NCBI GenBank assembly: GCA_019739215.1
Contig: JAHHDR010000032.1
Location: 124,001 to 188,000, forward strand
Origin: Rhizobium sp.
GTDB lineage: Bacteria > Pseudomonadota > Alphaproteobacteria > Rhizobiales > Rhizobiaceae
DNA length: 64,000 nucleotides
Direction of reading: 5' to 3'
A model generated the notes under the pieces. It ran no database searches and was not told where the DNA came from. It worked only from the letters and a program-made list of their open reading frames with translations. Both the position numbers and the translations under genes were made by a program. Positions 8,281-16,780 of this stretch are shown in pieces (within the stretch, counting starts at the first letter, position 1; the number at the start of each line of letters is the position of its first letter).

Positions 8281-9012
8281 TCAGGTCAGCACGACATATT
8301 CGGTGAGCTGGCCGATAGATGTGTCCGCCTTGTCGACGTCGAACACCTTGGTGCCATGGCTCATGATCACGAAGCGGTCGCAGACCTGGTAGGCGTGGTA
8401 GAGGTTGTGGGTGACGAAGACGCTGGAGACGTTTTCGGCCTTGAGCTTGAGCACCTGGTTAAGCAGCGCCTCGGTCTCGCGAACCGAGAGCGCGGAGGTC
8501 GGCTCGTCGAGCAGCAGCACGCGCTTCTTGAAGTGGACCGCGCGGGCAATAGCCACCGCTTGCTTCTGGCCGCCCGAAAGGTTGCCGACCAGCATGTCGG
8601 GCGAATCGATGCCCGAAATGTGCACGGCATTGGTCAACACCTGCATGGCGGTCTCGCGCATTTCCTTCTGCTTGAGGAAGCCGAAGCCGTCGGTCAGTTC
8701 GCGGCCCATGAAGATGTTGCGGGTGATCGACAGCGAGTCGACCAGCGCGGTATGCTGGTAGATCGTCTCGATGCCGGCATCGGCGGAGTCCGATCGGCAG
8801 GTAAAATCGCGCTTGGTGCCGTCGATGCTGAGATGGCCTTTCGTCGGCTTGTGGATGCCGGAGATCAGGTTGACCGTCGTGGACTTGCCGGCGCCATTGT
8901 CGCCGAGCAGGCCGACGACTTCGCCTTCGCCGATATGGAAGCTGAGGTCCCTGAGCGCGGTCAGCGCGCCGAAGCTTTTCGAGATATTGTGGAGTTCGAG
9001 AAGATTGGCCAT
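8281..9012 (-). CDS. Sugar ABC transporter ATP-binding protein, single-domain (FrcA/RbsA-like)
   Basis: 243 residues. Walker A is GLLGDNGAGKSTTVNLISG, the signature is NLSGGQKQAVAIARAV, Walker B is RVLLLDEPTSAL, and the H-loop is VFVTHNLYHAY. Only one nucleotide-binding domain is present, as in rhizobial FrcA, whereas RbsA and XylG have two. The start at 9012 overlaps the permease stop, so it is coupled to the permease. It powers import through the downstream-named permease and the periplasmic binding protein encoded in the same operon. The substrate is probably a uronate-related sugar given the kdu genes (inference). Confidence 0.93.
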   Translation of the reverse strand: MANLLELHNISKSFGALTALRDLSFHIGEGEVVGLLGDNGAGKSTTVNLISGIHKPTKGHLSIDGTKRDFTCRSDSADAGIETIYQHTALVDSLSITRNIFMGRELTDGFGFLKQKEMRETAMQVLTNAVHISGIDSPDMLVGNLSGGQKQAVAIARAVHFKKRVLLLDEPTSALSVRETEALLNQVLKLKAENVSSVFVTHNLYHAYQVCDRFVIMSHGTKVFDVDKADTSIGQLTEYVVLT

Positions 9013-10028
9013 CAGGCAAGCCCCCGCCGCTCGATGAGGTGATTGAAGATCGCCGCGACGACGATGAGGGTGGCGATGAACATGTCGAGATAGAAGCCGG
9101 GTGCGCGCAGCAGGAGCAGCACGTCCGTCATGGTGTGGATCAGGAGCACGCCGAGGAAGACGCCGATGATGGTGCCGCGGCCGCCGCGCAGCGACAGCCC
9201 GCCGATGACGCAGGCCGCGATCGCCTGGAGTTCGAGGCCCGCGCCCTGGCCGGGCTGGACGGAACCGACGCGGGAGGTTGCGAGAATCCCCGCCACCGCA
9301 GCCATGCCGCCGGCGATTGCGAAGGCGATCAGCTTGACGCGGCCGGTGTTGATGCCGATGGCGGTCGCAGCACCGGGATTGCCGCCGGTGGCGAAGACAT
9401 GGTTGCCGAAGCGGTGGCGATGGAGCAGCAGGTGAAAGGCGGCGACGAGGACGAGAATCCAGATGAATGCGGCATTGAGGCCGAACAGCGTGCCGGAAAA
9501 CAGGCTGGTGAAGGCCGGCTCGGGATCGAAGCGCACCTGCACCGCGCCATTGTAGAGCAACACCGCGCCGCGCCAGAACAGAAGGCCGCCGAGCGTGACG
9601 ATGAAGGACGGCAGGCCGAAGCGCAGCGTGATCGTGCCGTTGAGCATGCCGATCAGCACGCCGGCGAGGATGCCGATGGGCGCGGCGATGAAGGCGCTCA
9701 GGCCGCCCTCGACCAGGGTGGCCATCAGGATGGCGGTGAATGTGTAGACCGAGCCGATCGAGAGGTCGAATTCGCCTGCGATCATCAGCACGCCGGCGCC
9801 GAGCGCCAGGCAGCCGAGCACAGGCACGGCCTTCATCAGGATCGTCAGGTTCTGTGGTGAGAGATAGCGGAAATCGTCGGGATAGATCAGCGCGCCCAGG
9901 ATGCAGGCGATCTGCAACGTGACGAAGACGAGCAGGATCCCGCCGGCCGGCATGGCCATGATCTGCTTGAGGAGCGATTGCTGTCGGGTCCGCGAAGGCG
10001 GGTGGGTGGTGTCGGCCATAATTGTCAC
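9012..10028 (-). CDS. Sugar ABC transporter permease (RbsC/FrcC family)
   Basis: 338 residues with about nine hydrophobic helices. It includes the family block GEFDLSIGSVYTFTAILMA and the C-terminal cytoplasmic loop AIAACVIGGLSLRGGRGTIIG that contacts the ATPase. The first codon at 10028 is GTG; an in-frame ATG at 10019 (MADTTHPP) is an equally good start. A large stem-loop separates it from the upstream binding-protein gene, a usual arrangement that lets the binding protein be made in excess. Confidence 0.93.
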   Translation of the reverse strand: MTIMADTTHPPSRTRQQSLLKQIMAMPAGGILLVFVTLQIACILGALIYPDDFRYLSPQNLTILMKAVPVLGCLALGAGVLMIAGEFDLSIGSVYTFTAILMATLVEGGLSAFIAAPIGILAGVLIGMLNGTITLRFGLPSFIVTLGGLLFWRGAVLLYNGAVQVRFDPEPAFTSLFSGTLFGLNAAFIWILVLVAAFHLLLHRHRFGNHVFATGGNPGAATAIGINTGRVKLIAFAIAGGMAAVAGILATSRVGSVQPGQGAGLELQAIAACVIGGLSLRGGRGTIIGVFLGVLLIHTMTDVLLLLRAPGFYLDMFIATLIVVAAIFNHLIERRGLA

Positions 10029-10055
10029 TTTGAAATCTCACGCTTGACTGTCGGG

Positions 10056-10085
10056 GAGGCTCCCCGGCGCGAGCCGGAGAGCCTC
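10056..10085 (-). other. Stem-loop between binding-protein and permease genes
   Basis: An outer stem GAGGC/GCCTC (10056-10060 with 10081-10085) and an inner stem CCGGC/GCCGG (10064-10068 with 10073-10077) form one long hairpin. It sits 12 bases after the binding-protein stop codon, in the direction of transcription. It probably stabilises the upstream message or partly terminates transcription. Confidence 0.6.
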
Positions 10086-10097
10086 ATGACATTGCGG

Positions 10098-11048
10098 TTA
10101 GCGATAAGAGCCGATCATCGGCTTGACGGCGCTGATGCGCGACTGGTCGAGGAATGCGCCCTGACCGGTATCGACATCGGTCGGCGTCAGGCCGTACTTC
10201 TTGGCCAGCGCGATCTGGGCGATCGGGTAGTAGCCCTGCAGATAGGGCTGCTGGTCCATGGTGGCGAACATGGCACCGGACTCGACCGCATTGACGATCT
10301 CGACCGCGAGGTCGAAGCCGCCGAACGGAATGTCGACGCCTGCGTCCTTGATGGCGCCGGCGCCGACCGTCGAGGTGACCGAACCGGTGCCGAACAGGGC
10401 CTTGACGTTCTTGTTGGCGATCAGGAACTGCGCCATGATGTTCTGCGCCTCGGCCGGGTCGAGGCCGGCGCGCACCGTCTCGACCTTGATGCCCTTCTCC
10501 TTCATCGCCTTCTCGATGCCGCCACCACGGGCGACTGCGAAGCTGGCTTCCGGGATTTCGCGCGGGTTGAACACCACATCGCCTTCCTTGAGGCCGAACT
10601 TCTCGATCATCCGCTGGCCGAGTTCGTAGCCGGAGGCGAATTCATCCATGCCGACATAGGCCTGGCGGCAATTGCCCTTGGCGCCTTCGAGGTCGTCATT
10701 GTTGAAGCCGATGACGATGATGCCGGCCTTGACCGCCGAGCAGATGCTGGCGTCGAATGCATCGGAACTGGAGATCGCCACCGCGATGCCGTCGACGCCC
10801 GCGGCGGTCGCGCTCTCGATCAGGTCGTTCTGGCGCACCGGATCGTTGTTGGCATATTGGACGTCGAGATCGACGCCGAACTGGGCGGCCGCGTCTTGCG
10901 CACCCTTCACCACGGGATTAAAGAACTGGACGCTCGGGTCCAGGTAGATGATCATCGTGGCCTTTACGTCGGCTGCCAAGGCGGCCGTCGACGCGAACAG
11001 GCTCACGCCCGCGGCCAGTGCCGCAGCGGTCAATGTGGTCAGTTTCAT
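10098..11048 (-). CDS. Periplasmic sugar-binding protein of ABC transporter (RbsB/FrcB-like)
   Basis: 316 residues. The signal peptide is MKLTTLTAAALAAGVSLFASTAALAAD, cleaved after ALA. The mature part is a Peripla_BP_4 fold (ATMIIYLDPSVQFFNPVVKGAQ, VDGIAVAISSSDAF, GFDLAVEIVNAV). The start at 11048 is set by GGGAGG upstream and by the signal peptide; the longer reading to 11120 has no ribosome site. It delivers ligand to the RbsC-type permease encoded next. The gene is expressed from the same leftward operon as the upstream aldehyde dehydrogenase, after a 130-bp gap with an imperfect inverted repeat at about 11100-11135. Confidence 0.93.
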   Translation of the reverse strand: MKLTTLTAAALAAGVSLFASTAALAADVKATMIIYLDPSVQFFNPVVKGAQDAAAQFGVDLDVQYANNDPVRQNDLIESATAAGVDGIAVAISSSDAFDASICSAVKAGIIVIGFNNDDLEGAKGNCRQAYVGMDEFASGYELGQRMIEKFGLKEGDVVFNPREIPEASFAVARGGGIEKAMKEKGIKVETVRAGLDPAEAQNIMAQFLIANKNVKALFGTGSVTSTVGAGAIKDAGVDIPFGGFDLAVEIVNAVESGAMFATMDQQPYLQGYYPIAQIALAKKYGLTPTDVDTGQGAFLDQSRISAVKPMIGSYR

Positions 11049-11178
11049 TTGCGTATCCTCCCTTTTGGATGTGCAATACGGGTCGTCAGACCCATGTCTC
11101 GGCTGGCGGGCTCCGACCAAAGATCACGCCGGCCGAGATTTTCCTCCCCCGATGCCCTCTATCGAGAGCGACCGGTCT

Positions 11179-12693
11179 TCAGTTGAACCAGCGCCCCGGC
11201 GTGCCGAGCGTCACGTGGATTCCCTTGAATTGCGAATATTCGTCGAAGCCGTAGCGGCCGAGTTCGCGGCCGAGACCGCTCTTCTTGTAGCCGCCGATCG
11301 GCAGTTCCGGCGTGCCGTCGATGACGCTGTTGATCCAGCAGCGTCCGGCGCGGATGCGGCGGATGCTCTGCAATGCGTTTTCGAGATTGGTTGACCAGAC
11401 CGAGGCCGAGAGGCCGAACTCACTGGAATTGGCCAGGGCCACCGCCTCGTCCGCCGTCCTGAACGTCATGGTCGAGAGTACCGGGCCGAAGATTTCTTCC
11501 TTCGCGATCGTCATGTCCGGCGTCACGCCCTCGAAGACGGTGGGCGCATAATAGAGCCCATGCTCCTGGCCGGCCCGCGCGCCGCCGAGGAGCAATCTGG
11601 CGCCCGCCGCGACGCCAGCCTCGACATAGGAATGAACCTTGGCCGTGTGCGCCTCGGAAATCATCGCGCCGATCCTGGTCTTCTCATTGAGCGGATCACC
11701 GAACGTGACCTTGCTCGATATCTCCAGCACGCGCTGCATCAGCGCATCGCGGATGCCCTCCTGCACCAGCAGGCGGCTGCCCGAAATGCAGCACTGACCG
11801 GCATTGTGATAGACGCCATAGGCGATGCCGTCGGCGGCGGCGTCGAGGTCGGCATCGGCAAACACGATCTGCGGTCCCTTGCCGCCGAGTTCCAGGCCGA
11901 CGCGCTTGACACTGCGGGCGGCGATCTCGCCGAGCTTGGTGCCGACGCGGACCGAGCCGGTGAAGGCCACCATGTCGACGCGATCGTCTTCCGCCAGGAT
12001 CTGGCCGGCCGGGTCGCCATAGCCGGTCACGACGTTGAACACGCCATCGGGAATGCCGGCCTCGCGGGCCAGCTCGGCCATGCGGATCGAGGTACCCGAG
12101 GTGAATTCGGACGGTTTCAGCACCACGGTGCAGCCGGCGCCGATGGCCCACGGCACGCGCTCGGACGCGATGATGAAGGGGAAGTTCCACGGCGTGATGA
12201 TGCCGACGACGCCGACCGGCTCGCGCAAGACGAGACCGAGGCGGTCGTCGCCGATGTTGTTGTGGGTCTGCCCCTCGAGCCCGCGGCACTGGCCGGCGGC
12301 ATAGGACCAGAGGTCGGCGCAAAACCCGATCTCGCCGCGTGCCTGGGCTATCGGCTTGCCGACCTCAAGACTCTCGGCGACGGCGAGGTCTTCCTGGTTG
12401 GCAAGGATGAGTTCCGCCACCTTGAACATGAGCCGCGAGCGCTCCGCACCCGACATGCGCGGCCAGGGACCGGTGTCGAACGCGCGGCGGGCTGCATCGA
12501 TGGCCAGACGCACGTCGTCGGCCGAGGCATCCGGCCACGTGCCGACGACGACACCAGTATGGCCGGGGCTCACGCGATCGATCGTCCGCCCGGACGCCGC
12601 ATCGACGGACTTGCCATCGACAAGCATGCGATAGCGGGCTTTAATGCCGAGCCGAGAGTCCTTGGAATCGGGTGCAATGAAGTTGGCGAGCAA
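11179..12693 (-). CDS. NAD(P)-dependent aldehyde dehydrogenase, first gene of uronate operon
   Basis: 504 residues of the ALDH superfamily. The Rossmann segment has PWNFPFIIASERV and FTGSVRVGTKLGE, the general base Glu lies in VGLELGGKGPQ, and the catalytic Cys in HNAGQCCISGSRL. It is the promoter-proximal gene of the kdu operon and divergent from a GntR regulator. The substrate is unknown. A semialdehyde or sugar aldehyde linked to uronate degradation is the simplest guess, but the kdu route itself does not need an ALDH. The start at 12693 has a weak GAGGACAGA-type site upstream. Confidence 0.9.
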   Translation of the reverse strand: MLANFIAPDSKDSRLGIKARYRMLVDGKSVDAASGRTIDRVSPGHTGVVVGTWPDASADDVRLAIDAARRAFDTGPWPRMSGAERSRLMFKVAELILANQEDLAVAESLEVGKPIAQARGEIGFCADLWSYAAGQCRGLEGQTHNNIGDDRLGLVLREPVGVVGIITPWNFPFIIASERVPWAIGAGCTVVLKPSEFTSGTSIRMAELAREAGIPDGVFNVVTGYGDPAGQILAEDDRVDMVAFTGSVRVGTKLGEIAARSVKRVGLELGGKGPQIVFADADLDAAADGIAYGVYHNAGQCCISGSRLLVQEGIRDALMQRVLEISSKVTFGDPLNEKTRIGAMISEAHTAKVHSYVEAGVAAGARLLLGGARAGQEHGLYYAPTVFEGVTPDMTIAKEEIFGPVLSTMTFRTADEAVALANSSEFGLSASVWSTNLENALQSIRRIRAGRCWINSVIDGTPELPIGGYKKSGLGRELGRYGFDEYSQFKGIHVTLGTPGRWFN

Positions 12694-12777
12694 AATCTGT
12701 CCTCCCGCCGGAAATGCCTCCCCGGCGCCTGCTGTCCTGGCGGCTTGAGGGCCGTCAGAATTATGTTGCGAATGAAT

Positions 12778-12795
12778 TGTATGGTACTGTATGGT
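12778..12795. promoter_or_regulatory. Direct repeat TGTATGGT x2, candidate GntR operator
   Basis: TGTATGGT occurs at 12778-12785 and again at 12788-12795, exactly one helical turn apart. They lie between the ALDH-led operon and the GntR gene. FadR/FCD regulators commonly bind such divergent promoters. The repeat is direct rather than inverted, which is unusual for this dimeric family. Confidence 0.45.
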
Positions 12796-12817
12796 GGTTT
12801 GAGATGGTTGTCAACGC

Positions 12818-13519
12818 ATGATGGCGGCGAAGCTGATGGGACTTGAAAATCTGAAGTCTGAGACCGGGGAAACCACGGCGGCTCAGGTTGAACGCGACCT
12901 ACGCGAGTCGATCATCCGGCTCGAACTCGCGCCCGGCACACGACTGTCCGAACAGGAGATCGCCACCCGCATGGGCGTGTCACGCCAGCCGGTGCGCGAG
13001 GCGCTGATCGCGCTGGGCAAATCCAAGCTGGTGGACATCAGGCCCAACCGCGGCACGGTCGTGGTGCGGATTTCCGCGCGGCAGATGATGGAGGCCCGTT
13101 TCGTGCGCGAGGCGATCGAGACGGCCGTGGCCCGGCGGGCAAGCGAAAGCTTCGACAGCTGGACGCGGCGGCGAATCGACACGATCCTGTCGCGCCAGAA
13201 GGCGGCCGAGGAGATGCACGACCACAATGCCTTCCGCCGCGAGGACGAGCAGTTTCATATCGCCATCGCCGAGGGTGCGGGCTGCGGCATGGCGTGGAAC
13301 GCGGTCGCCGACATCAAGGCTCATATGGACCGTGTCTGCAATCTCCAGCTTCGCCACCAGGATTCGATGAAGAACCTGATCGCCGAACACGAGGCAATCA
13401 TCGCCGCCATCGATTCGCGCGATGCAGAGGCGGCGGCGGCGGCCATGCGCCGGCATCTTAATGGCATCCTCTCCGACCTGCCCCAGATCGAGGCGAGTCA
13501 TCCGGACTTGTTCGAGTAG
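12818..13519 (+). CDS. GntR-family transcriptional regulator, FCD (FadR) subgroup
   Basis: 233 residues. An N-terminal winged helix (about residues 22-88) carries APGTRLSEQEIATRMGVSRQPVREALIAL. The all-helical FCD ligand domain contains the metal-type histidine/aspartate positions (FHIAIAEGAGCGM, EHEAIIAAIDSRDAEAA). Such proteins are often repressors released by a sugar acid. It is divergent from the ALDH-ABC-kdu operon, so uronate or a derivative is the likely effector (inference). Two ATGs lie side by side at 12818 and 12821, with no strong ribosome site; the first is given. Confidence 0.92.
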   Translation: MMAAKLMGLENLKSETGETTAAQVERDLRESIIRLELAPGTRLSEQEIATRMGVSRQPVREALIALGKSKLVDIRPNRGTVVVRISARQMMEARFVREAIETAVARRASESFDSWTRRRIDTILSRQKAAEEMHDHNAFRREDEQFHIAIAEGAGCGMAWNAVADIKAHMDRVCNLQLRHQDSMKNLIAEHEAIIAAIDSRDAEAAAAAMRRHLNGILSDLPQIEASHPDLFE

Positions 13520-13664
13520 CTGGCGCTTGCGACCAGGGACGCTGGCGCCATGCGGACCGAATCCAGATCGTCATAGGCGGCATAGGGCGTGGTCGCGTTG
13601 CCGGTGATTTTCGCCGTGGGTTCGGTCCTGTCATTGTCTGACGTGGAGACGTCGCGCTGCGATG

Positions 13665-14507
13665 TCAGCGCTTGACGACGACGATCTGGAGATAGTCGCC
13701 GGGGACCACCACCGTACCGTCCCGGGCGCGGTTGAAGCGGTCGATAAGCGAGAGGAGAGCCGCCTCGAGGGCCTGCTGGCTCGCATCCGGCAGCGCCAGG
13801 AACGCCTTGTGGACGGGGCCGTACCACGTGCGGAACACGTCCATCCAATGGGCCGGCGAGCGATAGCGGAACGTGAAGACCTCGCCCGTCGCCGAAATCG
13901 TGCCTTGGGCGCCGAACATCTCGTCCATTCCCTGCGCCGTGCCCCAGCGCGATGGGGGCCTGACACCGGCGGGTGGCGGCAGATGGGCGCCGATCGTCTT
14001 GAACAACTGGCCGATGAAGCCGTCGGGCGTCCAGTTCGCCATGCCGATCCGGCCGCCGGGCTTGCAGACCCGGAGCATTTCGCTGGCCGCCAGATCCTGG
14101 TCGGGGGTGAACATGACGCCGAAGGTCGATATCACGGCGTCGAACGTGGCGTTGGCGAATGGCAGCGCCTCGGCATCGGCCGGCTGGAATGTCGCGACCA
14201 GCCCGTCGGCCTGCGCCCGGGCACGGGCCTTTTCAAGCAAGGCAGGTACGTAATCGGTGGAGGTGACCTCGCACCAGCGGCGGGCCGCGGCAAGCGTGGC
14301 ATTGCCATTGCCGGCGGCGACATCGAGGACGCTCTGCCCGGAGCGCAGGTCGAGCGCCTCGCAGAGCGTCTCGCCGACGATCTGGAGCGTGGTGCCGACG
14401 ACGGAATAATCGCCCGATGCCCAGGCACCTTGCTGGCGCGCCTTGACGGCTGCGAGATCAGGGGTGGCGGTGACCGGTTGGCTGGCGAATGCGAGATGAT
14501 TGTCCAT
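13665..14507 (-). CDS. Class I SAM-dependent methyltransferase (UbiE/Methyltransf_11 type)
   Basis: 280 residues. SAM-binding motif I is SVLDVAAGNGNATLAAARR near residue 65, the acidic residue is in TSTDYVPALLEKAR, and motif II/III is ADAEALPFANATFDAVISTFGVMF, all typical of small-molecule methyltransferases. The start at 14507 has AAGGAGA upstream; the longer reading to 14636 would overlap the HxlR gene. It lies 92 bp downstream of hxlR-like on the same strand, so the two are probably cotranscribed. The acceptor substrate is unknown. Confidence 0.88.
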   Translation of the reverse strand: MDNHLAFASQPVTATPDLAAVKARQQGAWASGDYSVVGTTLQIVGETLCEALDLRSGQSVLDVAAGNGNATLAAARRWCEVTSTDYVPALLEKARARAQADGLVATFQPADAEALPFANATFDAVISTFGVMFTPDQDLAASEMLRVCKPGGRIGMANWTPDGFIGQLFKTIGAHLPPPAGVRPPSRWGTAQGMDEMFGAQGTISATGEVFTFRYRSPAHWMDVFRTWYGPVHKAFLALPDASQQALEAALLSLIDRFNRARDGTVVVPGDYLQIVVVKR

Positions 14508-14599
14508 GACGGTTCTCCTTGCGATGGGTCGCATGCCGGGAGTGTCGTCAGAATTTCCGGGGCCGGCCAGTGTAGAACAAGGACCGGTGCCGATACAGT

Positions 14600-15286
14600 T
14601 TATGGAGCGGCGGCGTAGGAACTGCGCACCATCCATTGTCCGATGCTGGCGGCCATGCCGGAGTCACCCTGAAGCGAAATCCGTCCGCCGGAAATCTCGC
14701 TCTGCAGGCTGGAAAAACCGATCCATGCCGAAGTCATGGCCTTGAGTTCGGCATGCACGAACAGGTCGACATCATGTCCGGGGTCGGTGGAGCAGAGATC
14801 GACCGGCGTGCCGGGCCTGCAGATCAGCCAATAGTGCTGCTCGTCCTTCGGCAATTCAGGATAGGTAAATTCGATGACGCTGCGGCGCGAGGCGGGCAGG
14901 GCGGTCGGGTCGATCTTGCGGCGCATGTTCCACATCAGCAGCCTCGCATCGAGTTTCTCAAGCGTCACATCGGCATCGATGTTGCGGTGTGCCCACCGTC
15001 CCAATGCCCTGACGATGGGTTCGAGTTCGTCGGCAATTGCGGTCGTCCGGTAGTGGATTTCGCCGCTCGAGCGATTTTCCACCCTGGTGACCAGGCCATT
15101 GGCTTCCATCTGCTTGAGCCGTCTGGACATCAGCGTCGGCGACATGCCGGGCACGCCGCGCCGGATCTCGTTGAAGCGGCTGGAACCCGACCACATCTCC
15201 GACAACAGCAGCATCGTCCATCGCGGCTCGAGGAACTCGCAGGCCTTGGCGACCGGGCAGAACTGGTTGTATCCATCGCTGGCCAT
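14600..15286 (-). CDS. HxlR-family transcriptional regulator with C-terminal extension
   Basis: 228 residues. The HxlR winged helix occupies residues 1-100, with the family Cys near the start (FCPVAKACEFLEPRWTMLLL) and FNEIRRGVPGMSPTLMSRRL as the recognition helix. The rest (about 120 residues) is an added C-terminal domain containing WNMRRKIDPTALP and ELPKDEQHYWLIC, resembling an SCP2-like sensor domain seen in longer HxlR proteins. It likely controls itself and the methyltransferase encoded after it. Confidence 0.88.
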   Translation of the reverse strand: MASDGYNQFCPVAKACEFLEPRWTMLLLSEMWSGSSRFNEIRRGVPGMSPTLMSRRLKQMEANGLVTRVENRSSGEIHYRTTAIADELEPIVRALGRWAHRNIDADVTLEKLDARLLMWNMRRKIDPTALPASRRSVIEFTYPELPKDEQHYWLICRPGTPVDLCSTDPGHDVDLFVHAELKAMTSAWIGFSSLQSEISGGRISLQGDSGMAASIGQWMVRSSYAAAP

Positions 15287-15643
15287 GGCGCTGTCTCCAA
15301 AACATCACCATGCAAGCGGATCACGCCGCAGTCCAGTATAGAAACTGTAGTGCGGGCCGAGCCGCGGGCCGCCAGAGGCATGCCCAATGGCATCGAAAAC
15401 TTCCGGGGCTGCGGTTACATCACGCCGAGGATACGGACCAGGCGGGCCAGGGTGCCGGCATCTTTCATGAAATCTCACATGAGCCTTGACTCCCGCTGGA
15501 TGTCTGTATTTTAATCAAGCCTGCGGATTAGGCAGTTCCTGTCCGCAATCAAATGACTTTGACAGTCGCAGGGCAATTTCGCCCCATGACGCTCCGCGGC
15601 ACGCGGAACCAGCGTCGTGGGGTTTTTCGTGTTTGGACGCAGG
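15287..15643. promoter_or_regulatory. Spacer between hxlR-like and amide operon, probable promoter/leader
   Basis: This 357-bp spacer has no convincing gene. Near the amide operon it holds TGCGGA/TCCGCA (about 15528-15553), GGGC/GCCC (15571-15584) and CCGCG/CGCGG (15594-15606) hairpins, then GGGGTTTTT at 15619-15627 just before the first gene. AmiR/ANTAR proteins act on leader-RNA hairpins, so a leader antitermination site is plausible. I cannot show a clear paired terminator/antiterminator. Confidence 0.35.
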
Positions 15644-16780
15644 ATGAACGAGGCGCTGAAGATCGGCATTCTCTATTCCACAACCGGGCCCTATGGCGCG
15701 ATGGGGATCGATGCCCGCGATGGCGCGATGCTGGCGATCGAGGCCAGACTCAAAGAGGGCGCCGGACGTACGATCGAGCCGCTGTTCTACGACCCGCATG
15801 CCAGCCTGGGCGCATATCTCGACGGCGCGCGCCACCTGTTGCGCGAGGGTTGCCGGCACATCGTCGGCACCATCACCTCGGCGGCGCGCAAGGAAGTGAT
15901 CCCGCTGGTCGAGAAGCATGACGGTCTGCTCTGGTACATGTGCCCCTATGAGGGTTTCGAGGCCAACGAGAATGTTATCTATGTCGGCGGTTGCCCCAAC
16001 CAGCACCTGATCCCGGCCTTCGAATATCTGATCCCGCGCTACGGCGCGCGCCCCTATCTCACAGGCGCCAACTATGTCTGGGGCTGGGAGATGAACCGGC
16101 TGGCGCGCGAACTGATCACCAATGCCGGTGGCGCGGTGCTGGGCGAGCGCTACCTGCCGCTCGAGGAGACCGCCGTCGACCGCATCATCGCGGAGATCGC
16201 GGAGCGGCGGCCGAGCTTCGTGCTCAACAATCTGATCGGCCCGTCGAGCTATGCCTTCCTCGAGGCGATGAAGGCGCTCGGCGACCGCGACCCGGTCTTC
16301 AGGCCGGAGAATTGCCCGGTGGTGAGTTGCGACCTCATGGAATGCGAGCTGGACCTGATCGCCGCCGGTTCCGCGGCGGGCCAACTCTGTGCCGCGTCCT
16401 ATTTCGACAATCTCGACACGCCGGAGAACCGCGCGTTCAAGGCTGTCGCCGCACGCCGCCATGGCCACGAGCGCCGGATTTCCAGCGTCTTCGCCAGCGC
16501 CTACACCGCGGTCGACCTGTGCATCGGGGCGATCCTCGCCGCCGGGAGCGACGATCCGCTCGCCGTGCGCAGCGAGGTCCATGGCCGCGAATGGCCATCA
16601 CTCTTCGGTCCGCTGGCGATCGACAGACGTACCAACCATGCGGCGCTGCCGTTCCATCTCGGCCGGATCAACGCCGAAAACGGCTTCGACGTCATCGCCT
16701 CGCGCCCGGCGCTGGCCGCCGATCCCTACCTCACGACACGCGGCACCCAGATGCCGGCGAAGCTGCGGGTGGTGTCATGA
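15644..16780 (+). CDS. AmiC-like cytosolic amide sensor (Peripla_BP_5 fold, no signal peptide)
   Basis: 378 residues, beginning directly with the ligand-binding fold MNEALKIGILYSTTGPYGAMG. No signal peptide is present, unlike transport binding proteins of the same fold. Conserved blocks include NVIYVGGCPNQHLIPAFEYL and LTGANYVWGWEMNRLAREL, typical of AmiC/FmdD-type regulators. In Pseudomonas, AmiC holds AmiR inactive until an amide binds. A GTG at 15617 would add nine residues; the ATG at 15644 fits the family start better. The stop overlaps the next gene, an AmiR-like protein, by four bases, supporting a sensor-antiterminator pair. Confidence 0.88.
   Translation: MNEALKIGILYSTTGPYGAMGIDARDGAMLAIEARLKEGAGRTIEPLFYDPHASLGAYLDGARHLLREGCRHIVGTITSAARKEVIPLVEKHDGLLWYMCPYEGFEANENVIYVGGCPNQHLIPAFEYLIPRYGARPYLTGANYVWGWEMNRLARELITNAGGAVLGERYLPLEETAVDRIIAEIAERRPSFVLNNLIGPSSYAFLEAMKALGDRDPVFRPENCPVVSCDLMECELDLIAAGSAAGQLCAASYFDNLDTPENRAFKAVAARRHGHERRISSVFASAYTAVDLCIGAILAAGSDDPLAVRSEVHGREWPSLFGPLAIDRRTNHAALPFHLGRINAENGFDVIASRPALAADPYLTTRGTQMPAKLRVVS

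Noticed and set aside
8281-10041. A single 586-residue leftward frame joining permease and ATPase
   Set aside because: Only its last 243 residues are a real ATPase; the rest is an out-of-frame reading of the permease gene, so it is not a fusion protein.
13520-13664. A terminator between the GntR gene and the methyltransferase
   Set aside because: GGCGC/GCGCC repeats about 28 bases apart are too weak and too far separated to call, with no T-run.
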